From Nyssa sinensis (Eukaryota; Streptophyta; Magnoliopsida; Cornales; Nyssaceae), in the NCBI GenBank assembly GCA_008638375.1, contig CM018033.1, forward strand, positions 13,235,380 through 13,299,379: a DNA stretch of 64,000 nt, written 5' to 3'. Below the pieces are notes generated by a model, which searched no databases, was not told where the DNA came from, and was given only the letters and a program-made list of their open reading frames with translations. Numbering within the stretch: position 1 is the first letter of the stretch; the number at the start of each line of letters is the position of its first letter. The position numbers were made by a program, and so were the translations under genes. Shown here piece after piece: positions 54,733 to 64,000 of this stretch.

Positions 54733-56004
54733 TGTTTAGGATTCAAAATACGGATCTCTATCAACACATGATAGAGACAGTATTTGAATAATAGAAACTT
54801 ATCCTAATCAGTCACTTAAATGGGTCAAGGTCCTATTTGGTAGCTAGTGGACAGATCTTATTCACATATGGGTTGGTCTAAAATCCTAAAACTAACAGTA
54901 ATAATAATATAACACTCAGTTGGCTCTGTAATTATCTTAACCTCTCTTGAGGTTTATGTATTTCCCCTGGTCAATCAACTGTTATCAAACCTAACAAATT
55001 ATATTAAAATGACAATTACACCCACACTTGCCCCCTTTGCTAGTGCCCAGTACTAAACCTCATTATTATCGTCTATTTGTTGGAAAATTCTTCAATGGTC
55101 TGGTACAATGAAGTGACAATGTGTTCATCAATTTTGGGTTTTAATTAATTTAATTAATTAACTATTCCATAGAGTAATTTAGATGGTTCCATATTAATTC
55201 TGTAATTACTTAACCTAATTAATTAAACATGTAATCGCGAACTTAAGTGACTTAACTAAATGTTTTAAATATTTAAATGTCAAATTCTTATCGTATTATA
55301 GCCAAGTGTTAAATATAATTACAATAATAATAGGCACAAAATAAATAAGAGTACATCCACATGGGAAAGATATAGATCATACGTGGATAATCCTTTTGGG
55401 GAATAAAATCAATAACATTGTAACTGAACTATCACTATGAAACTAATTAGCTACAAAGAACATCATACCACTGACTACTAACTTGTTACACTACGTTGTA
55501 TATTTACATCATTAGTCAATCATCTATGTAGTTATTTTTATAATTCTCATCTGTCCTCTGATTGCGTCTTCAAGTTGTCATCTTCACAACAACCACTTAA
55601 TTCACAGTTTAACAACCATCAAATCCACATATACCAGTGTGGTGGTAAAAAGTGTTCCTAAGGTGCCATCTTAGATGCAAAACTTTTACAATCACTTTTG
55701 TGAAATAGAAATTATGTGAAATCCAAACTCTAGAATATAGAATCAAACACAAGGATTCATAAATTGTCTAAGTTCTCAATAATACAAAAATTGTAACTCT
55801 TAATGTGTATTGAGAAACTTGCACAAAGGATATTTATTGGTAACCATAAACATAATACAATTCGGAATAGAAGAACTAATCAAAATCTCCGATCTTTTGA
55901 CACATGTTTGGATAGGAAATACTTTCTTTTCAGACAGTCTACTGTTTGGTTGCATACTTTGCCTCATTCAGACTGCACAAGCTACTATTTTTTAAGCTTG
56001 ATTA
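53780..56004. other. Intergenic DNA downstream of WDR26-like gene
   Basis: No gene recognised. 53935-54260 is less AT-rich but has no supportable frame. 54800-56000 is AT-rich. The compound microsatellite is listed separately. Confidence 0.4.
54665..54729. repeat. Compound (TA)n(GA)n microsatellite
   Basis: About 14 TA units followed directly by about 18 GA units. Open frames on both strands here (54528-54771) are microsatellite translations. Confidence 0.95.
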
Positions 56005-58928
56005 TGTCACACCCTGAATTTTTCACAAACCCGGGGAGTAAGTGAAATGAAATAAGAAAAATAAATAAAAGGCCATTAAGATGGATTTAGTTAATTGCAC
56101 GCTTATTTCCCCATGTTTCCCCAAGATTTGAAATGAAAACTTGCTATTGACTTAACCAAAATGGTCTTTTAATGTCTATCAAATATCCCTCCCAATTAAT
56201 GTTCAAAATAGTTTAAGTCATGTTCAAAAAATGGCTCCCAAAATAGCCCCAAAATATCTCTAAAATTGTCTTAGAATAATGCCCCAAATGGGCCTCAAAT
56301 GTCCTAGAATATAGGCCAAGAATAGGCCAAAAATTCTACCTAAGGTAGTCTATGGAAGTGGCCAAACATGGCCCATAAAGGGTGACCAAAAATAGCCCAA
56401 AAGGATGGCTAAATATGGCCCTAAGAGGGTGCCCTAAGCATGGCTAAAAAAGGTGGCCAAATATAGCTAAAAAAGGTGGCCAAGAACAATTGTTAGGAGG
56501 TGTCAAGGGGCTGTCCGCGCAGGGGCAGCAGCAGGCAGGCCACGCCCATGGCCTGTGGGCGCGCAAGGTAGTGGCATGGCACACAGGCGCGCGCGCGGCA
56601 GGCTGGGCTAGGCGTGTGGGCTGTGGCCGGGGGCTGTCATGGCCTGTTTCCTGTAGAAACATTGTAGCTAGCTGCCAGCTGATTTTTCCATTTTCTAATT
56701 TTTTTCTTTAAAGTGCTGCAATTAGTTTTTTCCAAGTTTTAACCTACTTCCTCAAGGTTTTTAACCCTCCCTTTTGGCACTTTTCCCACCTATATATAGG
56801 GTGTTTTACACACCTAACAACCCTTTTAATTTCACAAAATTTTAACATAACTTCCTTTGTTTTCTATGCCTTTTTCCCGCCTAATATTCACAATACAATC
56901 CATGTAACTAAGGATTTATACATTCCATCCTCATTTGATAGCCACAATTTCATAGAAATTAAACATATATCATTTAAATATACAATCCATTATATATACA
57001 CATGTACTTAAATTTCACAACATTACTATCTCATGCTCATTATAATATATAGGGCCTTGCCCATTGTTTTCATAATATATAAGGTGTGTACAAATAAAAA
57101 CACATGGTTTAAGGGCTTATGCCCTTATACAACTCAAAATTAACCCCTCAAGGGCCAAATCTTCTTCATGGTCCATTTTCCTTCCTTTCTTCATGACTTC
57201 AACAAGTCTCAAGTACCCAGAGCCTCATCTGAAATCTGATATCACACGAGGGGTCAACTCAACTGCTAGTATGACATAATGCTAATGCAAAGAACAAGAT
57301 TTAAGGCATGGCATGTGCAAGTGTACATTTATAATCTACATGCATTCCAATTCATCAATACAATGCAATGGCAATATGCGTGACACACCTGATGCAAACT
57401 CTATGCCACACCAATGTCTCGCTTCGTGGTTCTTTCCCGTTGGCATGCAAGTACCAATGTATGTCTCGCTTCACAGTTTGGACCTCGTTGCCATGCGAGT
57501 ATCAATGACCAATTTTAGATTTTTCATCACAGGATCTGCACCTTCATAATGCATAGCACCAAAGTGCTCAACTTACGCCATGTTTTCAAGGATTCATACT
57601 ATGCCAACATGCCTTGATTTTTTTATGCAATTCCAATCAGGCATGCTATCAAATACATGACATACACCTTAAATCATGCATCATACATAAAGTGAACCAT
57701 GACTTTCAAACCCCAAGATTTCTTCCACATGAAAATGTACTATATACAATCAATTTAAACACATACTCATGCTACATGTTCACTACTTTACCAATTTTCA
57801 AAGAACACATAATCACATCAAGCATCAATGCATTAACCAACCATATTTTCCAAAACATAAAACCTATCCACATGAATATAAGCCATCATGTAATAATTTA
57901 AACACATATTCAAATTACATCTTCATCATTGTAACAAATTCTCAAAGATTACAAAATACATAAAGTACCAACACATTGAATAAATCATAACTTTCCAACT
58001 ACAAGATTTGTCTACATGAACATAAGCTAGGATACAATGAATTATACATATAGTCATAGTTCATGTTTATCACTTTACCAAATTCCCAAGGAATACAAAG
58101 AACACATAAGTATACAAATTACCAACTCTAGGTTTTTCAAAGCAACTACATCCTAAGTGACTTTCTAACATCAAGTAAACATATAAATCAATCAATCAAC
58201 ATATAAAACACTCCTAAACTTAATCCTATTCTTTACATAGCAAAATATCATACCTAAAAGGGTTTTTCTCAACCCTAGGGAGCTGTGACTGCTTTTCAGC
58301 CAAACCAATTAGTGAAAATGTAGCCCTTGACATGGGGAACAACTTCCTAGAAGGAAGTCTTGTGAAAATCCAAGCCTAGAAGTGTGGTTTGGAAGCTTGA
58401 AGATTGGAAAACCTTGGTTTTCTCTTCACCTTTCTCTCATGCACGACTTGCTTCTGTATCTCAGACCAAAAAATGACATTTTTACATTAAGGGGGCTGTA
58501 TTTATAGTAAAGGGGCAAAGGGGGCAAAATGACTCTTTTGCCCTTAATGAATCCAGGGACCCCTGTTACACTACAACCCGTCCCGAAACGTCTCAATTCG
58601 ACATTTTGATTTAGAAAAAGTTCTTAAAATTATTTTAAATGAAAATTATCTAAAAAATTTATTTTCGCCTGTGGTCGGGTTTGGCCGGGTCCACCGGGAT
58701 GCCCTTTTGGTCTAATTTTTGATATTGTCTCCAATTAGTCTCAAATTTTCACAGGAGGTGTGTTTTAACATTATAAGCATGTTTCTCTTATATGGAATAC
58801 TCAAATTATGCTCCTAAACATGACTATGCCCAAATGATGCCTGTGTAGTGCCCTACGGGCAAATAGTGCATGCATAGTGTCTTACCGACAAAAATGAAAC
58901 ATTTATTCTGATTTTTTAGATCTTTACA
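56005..58928 (-). repeat. Solo LTR of a Tekay-like gypsy family, 2924 bp
   Basis: Starts TGTCACACCCTG, ends TTTACA, and is bounded by a perfect 5-bp duplication GATTA (56000-56004 and 58929-58933). It parallels the LTRs at 1-2765 and 7620-10390 along its whole length but is clearly diverged. No internal region or second LTR adjoins it, so it is the product of LTR-LTR recombination. The frames within (56444-57963) are LTR shadows. Confidence 0.93.
58499..58507 (-). promoter_or_regulatory. TATA box of the solo LTR
   Basis: The - strand reads CTATAAATA. If active, transcription would run toward and antisense to the 3' end of the WDR26-like gene, about 5 kb away. Confidence 0.5.
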
Positions 58929-58933
58929 GATTA

Positions 58934-59479
58934 AGTTTTGACCTATAGCGTGTTTTTATAAATTCCAAGTGTCTTAGGGACATATTAACACATATTTTAA
59001 GTTACTTTTAAACCTATAGTTAAAACTAAAAACGTTTTACCTATGTTCAATTTAAAACATAAGTCCCAATGAGACTCATAACACTGAAAGATTAAATGCA
59101 CAAATATCTTAAACATGTGTCTAATATGAATTTATGATATCTATGCGTGCTTATACTTTTTTTTGTAGTAGAATTGAAAGTTTCACGATGTTTCATGGAG
59201 TTCATCTTCAGAAGTACAAATCTGTAATTCTGTCTAGAATGGTCAAATCTTTAGGAAGTGATTAATTAACATTATAGTTACAACAAGACTTAATCTAACT
59301 TAACAATTTTGGAATGAATTTTCAACACAATATTAGAGGGAAATTTCACAACCATTGTAACTCAAATTTCCTAACATTAACATCACCACTGCTCCCATCC
59401 TGAAATCATCTCCAACCACCACCTCCTCCTGCCAATGAATTACAATGGGTAACTAACCCACACGACTATCACTATAACG
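58934..59479. other. AT-rich DNA, nothing recognised
   Basis: No coding frame or repeat structure supported. Confidence 0.4.
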
Positions 59480-59687
59480 TCATGTTTGGTAAGGTGGAAC
59501 GTTCCATTCTAATTTTTTCATTCCTTATTCTTGTTTGGTACGATTAGGAATACCTATTCCATGGAATGAACATTCGATTAAAAGATATTTCAAGCATTTC
59601 TTTGGCCTAGATGAGTAATTCTTATTCCATTCCATTTTCTATTTTATTTCATGGAACAACCATTCCATTTCTGTGTACTAAACATAA
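59480..59687. mobile_element. Small MITE, ~205 bp
   Basis: Terminal inverted repeats ATGTTTGGTA (59482-59491) and the complement ATGTTTAGTA (59676-59685). Internal GGAACGTTCCATTC and CATTCC/GGAATG words are typical of small plant MITEs. The target duplication is not clear, so the superfamily is open. Confidence 0.6.
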
Positions 59688-59886
59688 CCTAAGAATTCAT
59701 GCTTCCATCTGGTGGAATCAATCAAGAACTGTGTAAACATTCATGCACCGGTATTAACATTCTTAAGAATTTCATAGAACAAGTGGTTTTGCTACATAAG
59801 AAAAGTACACTGCAAAACCAAGCTTAATTCTTCCACCACCTAACTCCGTGCCAAAACACCACCATGGATGCATGATTCATCATAGA

Positions 59887-59887
59887 A

Positions 59888-59914
<27 letters not shown>
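59887..59914. repeat. (TA)n microsatellite
   Basis: About 14 TA units. Confidence 0.9.
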
Positions 59915-59918
<4 letters not shown>

Positions 59919-60194
59919 CACATTTCAAGCCAAGCCCAAAGTCAACAATCACTAAATAGTAAATACAGTAGGGTCTGGTGTGTTTTGATTGGTGCGTCGA
60001 ATTACCACGACAAAGACATATTCGTTCAAATGCAGCCACGATCATTGTTGAGTAGAGAGTGTAATAATCATTTATTATTGAGTGATGGTTAAAAGTAGTG
60101 TGTTTTTCTGAATTTTTTACTAAATCCGTGAATTTTTTTTACTTAACTCGACACGTGTAATTTTTAATTTATTTATCAAATTCATGTAGTTTTT

Positions 60195-60460
60195 GAAATC
60201 TCATCTTCAAGATATGATTTCAATGTCAATTTTTCAAAGAAATCGTATCTTTACGATGCGAGTTTGAAATCACATCTTAAATATGCGATTTTAAACCAAT
60301 AACGATTTTGGATGACTTACGCAAACTAACAAGAATTTGGGATGACTCTCAAATTCTTGTCAAGATGCAATTTCAAACTCGTATCTTGAAGATTCAATTT
60401 CGATAAAAAAAAATTAGCTTTAAAATCGCATCTTAAATATGCAATTTTAAAAACTAAATG
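60195..60460. repeat. Cluster of palindromic AAATCGCATCTT/AAGATGCGATTT motifs
   Basis: Related short palindromes such as GAAATCTCATCTTCAAGATA, AAATCACATCTTAAATATGC and AAATCGCATCTTAAATATGC occur at least four times in about 260 bp, alternating in sense. No coding content. The origin is unknown. Confidence 0.6.
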
Positions 60461-60585
60461 AGTTTAGTAAATAAGCGAAAACCTGTGTGGGTCAAATTAA
60501 ATAAAACCCAAACCATATGGGTTTGGTCAAAAATTTCATGTTTTTCCCCTTTATCTTTCCTTTTTTTTTTTCAGCACCAAACTTT

Positions 60586-60745
60586 GTATAATCGAAATAT
60601 GGATGCTATTGTCAAAAGTTGGGTTTAGCACCTAAACCTAAACCACGTGGGTTTTCATGTTTTTCCACATGGAAATTTTGTTATTGTCAAAAGTTGGGTC
60701 CCTTGGCTATGGCTGCATCATGCCTCATCGAAATATGGATTTAGC
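60586..60745. repeat. Short local direct repeats
   Basis: TATTGTCAAAAGTTGGGT occurs near 60609 and 60683, and ATCGAAATATGGAT near 60591 and 60728, suggesting a small rearranged duplication. Confidence 0.65.
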
Positions 60746-60749
60746 ATTT

Positions 60750-60921
60750 AGTAGAGCATGATGAAAAAAATCATGGAAGAATATTTCTGTCACTCGTATA
60801 TCTTTTCACAGAAGAATATGTATATATAACAAGAAAAACCTATCTATTTTTGGCTGGACTAATCTATGGCTAGAATAAGGGCTGACCCTTATACTGAAGG
60901 GATTGATAACTCACACCAACA
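60750..60921 (-). repeat. 3' LTR of copia 3 (outer border approximate)
   Basis: On the - strand the LTR begins TGTTGGTGTGAG right after the polypurine tract. The other border is uncertain because the partner LTR is outside the window; 60750 is a guess from the change of sequence. Confidence 0.6.
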
Positions 60922-60936
60922 CTCCCCCTCAAGTTG
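60922..60936 (-). other. Polypurine tract of copia 3
   Basis: The - strand reads CAACTTGAGGGGGAG, the classic copia tract, next to TGTTGG of the LTR. Confidence 0.87.
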
Positions 60937-61087
60937 GTGCATACAAGTCTCTGATGCCCAACTTGTCGAGTGAGTTGTAGAAGTCCTTGCTGCATACAAC
61001 TTTTGTAAGAACATTTGCCAACTGGTCCTCGGACTTAATAAAAAGAAATCGAATTATCTTGCTCTCAAGATTCTGTTTGATGAAATG

Positions 61088-61621
61088 TCAATCCACCTCC
61101 ACATGTTTGGTTTGATCATGTTGGACAGGATTGTGCGAAATATCAATGGCAGCCTTGTTGTCACAGAATAGGTCCATCTCACAACTTGGGGCAAAGCCAA
61201 TTTCTGTTAACAGTCTTTTAAGCCAGAGAAGCTCACAAAGACCCTTAGCCATCCCTTGGAATTCAGCTTCAGCACTTGACAAAGCCACCACATTTTGTTT
61301 TTTACTTCTCCACGTAATAAGGTTCCTGCCAACAAACGTGAAGTACCCTGAGGTGGATTTTCTATCTAATATATTTCTTGCCCAATTTGCATCTGTATAC
61401 CCCTCAACTCTAAGATGATCACTTTTTGAGAACATGAGCCCTTTTCCCAGAGATAACTTTAAGTATCGAAGAATTCTAATCACCGCATCCAAGTGATCCT
61501 CACTCAAACAATGCATGAATTGACTTACTATATTCACAGCATAAGCAATATCTGGGTGAGTATGTAAGAGGTAAATGAGCTTCCCAACTAATCTTTGGTA
61601 TCTCTCATTATTTGTTGGCAC
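61088..61621 (-). pseudogene. Copia 3 RNase H
   Basis: Contains YQRLVGKLIYLLHTHPDIAY at the RT end. RNase H follows with VEGYTDANWARNILDRKSTS (the canonical D in YTDADWA), LSSAEAEFQGMAKG, LFCDNKAAIDISHNPV and TKHVEVD. This block is open for 178 codons. The last RNase H part continues to about 60940 in other frames. Confidence 0.92.
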
Positions 61622-61629
61622 TCGGTCTG

Positions 61630-62410
61630 GGTATTCTCCAAGTTTGTGGTTTTGGACAATTGGTGTATTTGCAAGGTTTACACTTTAGTAGTCCCACCTC
61701 TGAATAGTAAGTCTAGGGTATATTTTCTTTGAGAAAGAAATATACCTTGCTTTGATCTAGCAACCTCAATTCCCAAAAAATGTTTAAGTCTTCCCAGATT
61801 CTTCGTTTCGAATTCAGTCTCCAAGTGCTTTTAGAGTCTTGATATTTCTTTTGAATCATCACCTATAATAATCATGTCATCTAAATAGATTACTAAGGCT
61901 GTGACCTTGCCCAGTTGATGCTTTAAGAATAATGTATGTTCTGAGTTGCTATGTTGGTAGCCATATTTCTTCATTGCCAATTTGAGTCACTCGAACCATG
62001 CTCTAGGTGATTGTTTTAATCCATGCAGTGCTCGTTGTAATTTACACACCACCTTAGCCTCGAAATTTTTTGTATAGCCTGGTGGAACATCCATGTAGAC
62101 TTCCTCCTTAAGATCACCATGGAAGAAGGCATTCTTTACATCAAACTAGTGCAGTGACCAATTGAGATTCGCTACTAGGGATAACAATACTCTATCCATA
62201 TTCAATTTGGCTATTGAAAGGTCTCTTGATAGTCTATGCCGTATGTTTGCGTGTAGCCCTTCGCTACTAACCTTGCTTTGTATCGGTCGATTGAACCATC
62301 TGCTTTGTGTTTGATAGAGAACACCCTATTTACACCCCACCGTCTTCTTTCCTTTGAGTAAGGAAATAAGAGTCCATGTTTTATTTTTCAACAGTGCTTC
62401 CATTTCTACC
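61630..62410 (-). pseudogene. Copia 3 reverse transcriptase, decayed
   Basis: Readable motifs on the - strand: [19 protein letters not shown] near 62110, [17 protein letters not shown] near 62030, and the catalytic VIYLDDMIIIGDD near 61890, then LKHFLGIEVARSKQGIFLS near 61770. No single frame spans it; stops occur after PRAWFE and elsewhere. Confidence 0.88.
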
Positions 62411-62425
62411 TTCACGGCCTGAGTC

Positions 62426-63540
62426 CTACTTAGGATCTGTTAAGGATTCATGAATATCGGTAGGAACATAGCACGAGGAAAGTTCATGTATGAATGTCTT
62501 GAGTGGTTCAAAAAGCCTTTTGTGGACACATAGTTTAGCAAGTGGATACTTTAAGCTTCGTTTTTCAATATCTGGAGAATATTTATTTGGTGGTTTGCCA
62601 CGATTATGCCTGAAAGGTAAAGTATAGCCAACATGGATATTCATATCATTAGAGTTTGGAAGTATATGCGAGTTTACCTTAGGAATATTCTTAGGAGTTG
62701 TCAGGTACTGAGGAGTGAGGGGTTTCTATTTCAGCTTCAGGTGGTGTAGATACTCCTCTAGGAGCTGTATCAACTTCTGAAGACACACCTAGTCCTATAT
62801 TGAGTTCCTTCTTATTGATTAGGATATTGGTGTCATCAAATCTTAACCAAATTGGCTCTTCATCACGGATCTCCCACTGATGAGGAGAATTGGGTAAAGA
62901 GTGAGAGAAGAATGTCTCAAACTCTAGAAAAATGACATCCATAGTCACGTAGGTGCGTTTAGTGGCCAGATCATAGCATCGATATCCTTTTTTATGGAAG
63001 GTGTATCCCAAGAAAAGACAATGGATGGCACAAGGATCAAGTTTCGTGCACTGGTTCTTATGAAGGTGGACAAAAGCGACAACCAAAAATCTGGGGCGGA
63101 AGCATTAACATTATAGGTAAGGAAACATAAGTCGAAAGAGTCTGTAGTGGAGTTGTAAACTGCAAGATTTTGGAGGGCATCCGATTGAGTCGATGCACAG
63201 CTATGGCAATGACATCAACCTAATGTTTGTTGGGCACATGAGCTCCAAGTAATAGAGCTCGAGCAGTTTCAAGAATATGGCAATTTTTTCTCTCAGCCAC
63301 ACAATTCTACTGAGGAGTCTGTGGGTAGGAGGTTTCATGAATAAGTCCATGACTTTGAAAATAAGCATGAAACTGTTGGTTCACATATTCACCACCATTA
63401 TCTGATAGAAGAATCTGAATCTTAACTGAGAATTGGGTTTGAACCATAGTATGGAAAGATTGGAACACACTTAGTACTTCATCTTTATGTTTCAACAAAT
63501 AGAGCCAAGTCATACGAGTGCAGTCATCCACAAATATCAC
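62426..63540 (-). pseudogene. Copia 3 integrase core and C-terminal region
   Basis: 63540-63307 is the catalytic core (MIFVDDCTRMTWLYLLKHKD, LLSDNGGEYVNQQF, ETSYPQTPQ), ending in a TAG at the position of the following QNGVAER. The frame-broken part to 63090 would hold the catalytic Glu. 63086-62691 is the integrase C-terminal region ([40 protein letters not shown]). 62644-62426 is the linker (SSCYVPTDIHESLTDPK). Confidence 0.9.
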
Positions 63541-63600
63541 AAAACCAGCGAATACCAGATATTATAGAAACGGGGGAAGGACCCCATACATCAGAGTGAG

Positions 63601-63945
63601 TTAAGGCAAAAGGAACATTATTTTATTCATACTCAAAGGGTAAGTAGCTCTATAACTTTTAGCAAGAATGCAAGTTTCACATTTGAAGTCAATTGTCAGC
63701 AAATTTGAGAACAAAGCAGGAAACAAATGTTTCATATAACCAAAGGATGGATGTCCTAACCGATGATGCCAAAGCCAAATCCAGCGCTCTTTGTTATCAA
63801 TCGGATGATGCATGTGATATGCATGGCCCATATTGAAACCCTCTACGTAATATAGCCCCCCCTTAGTACCACGCCCAATGATCTCCTTAGTAAGAATATC
63901 CTGAAGCAAACAAAAGGTAGAGTACATAAGTACAACATAGTTCAA
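63601..63945 (-). pseudogene. Copia 3 GAG-pre-integrase domain
   Basis: Contains LWHHRLGHPSFGYMKHLFPA and FKCETCILAKSYRATYP, the HHCC-type zinc-binding segment before the copia integrase core. A frame break near 63600 separates it from the core. Confidence 0.88.
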
Positions 63946-64000
63946 AGCGATGGTAACTTGACTAATAGATAGTAGCTTATAGGAAAAAGATGGAACAAAC

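Larger units (their letters stand above)
60750..64000 (-). mobile_element. Ty1/copia element 3 (cut by window end)
   Basis: The - strand carries GAG-pre-integrase, integrase, RT and RNase H in copia order, then a polypurine tract and the start of the 3' LTR. Gag, primer site and the 5' LTR lie beyond 64000. Frames are broken at several points, but long conserved stretches remain. Confidence 0.9.

Noticed and set aside
54528..54771. Open frames of about 80 codons on both strands
   Set aside because: Dinucleotide microsatellite translation (YIYI / ERER / SLSL).
1..64000. A previously undescribed multi-gene system
   Set aside because: Apart from one WDR26-like gene and an ERF fragment, all recognisable coding content belongs to known transposon classes.

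Overview
This window is nuclear DNA from a flowering plant, most probably a dicot (perhaps woody). The signs are one intron-bearing plant gene and dense plant retrotransposons: Ty3/gypsy and Ty1/copia elements primed by initiator tRNA-Met, L1-type LINEs with DUF4283 ORF1 and endonuclease-RT ORF2, tRNA-derived SINEs, and MITEs. There are no bacterial operons, CRISPR arrays or rRNA genes.

The only host gene I can support as intact is a WDR26-like LisH-CTLH-WD40 gene on the + strand. Its four coding exons are 22859-23656, 48803-48904, 50117-50746 and 53389-53610. All junctions are phase 0 with GT-AG sites, and together they encode 583 residues. Intron 1 is 25,146 bp and is filled with transposable elements. 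A second host-like fragment, an AP2/ERF pseudogene at 37847-38179, lies inside that intron.

Layout. 1-10390: a Tekay-like Ty3/gypsy element on the - strand with ~2.77-kb LTRs, decayed pol and no visible gag. 10391-13580: a candidate solo LTR and unassigned DNA. 13581-14445: a Harbinger-type element with a Myb-like ORF1 relic. 14527-14686: a SINE. 14832-19862: an LTR element carrying only gag and protease. 19863-22330: a local duplication, a + strand gypsy integrase relic and a LINE-like tail. 22859-53610: the WDR26-like gene. Its intron 1 holds a SINE (24411-24568), a 114-bp duplication, copia remnant 1 (~24830-28680), a Mutator-like MITE (30295-30813) sitting in the primer-binding site of an older LTR element, complete copia element 2 (32319-37573), the AP2/ERF pseudogene, a 5'-truncated LINE (~39280-40566), a near-full-length LINE (41836-48062) and a truncated SINE (48284-48354). 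Intron 3 holds a hAT-like MITE (52222-52869). 53611-64000: 3' flank, a compound microsatellite, a solo LTR (56005-58928) with a perfect 5-bp duplication, a small MITE, a palindromic-motif region, and copia element 3 (~60750 to the window edge).

The gene could still work if intron 1 is spliced cleanly. The retroelement reading frames are nearly all broken by stops and frameshifts. I found no convincing new biological system. The most unusual items are the 25-kb intron, the gag-protease-only LTR element, the rearranged AP2/ERF relic, the minisatellite inside the Tekay LTR, and several precisely bounded insertions.
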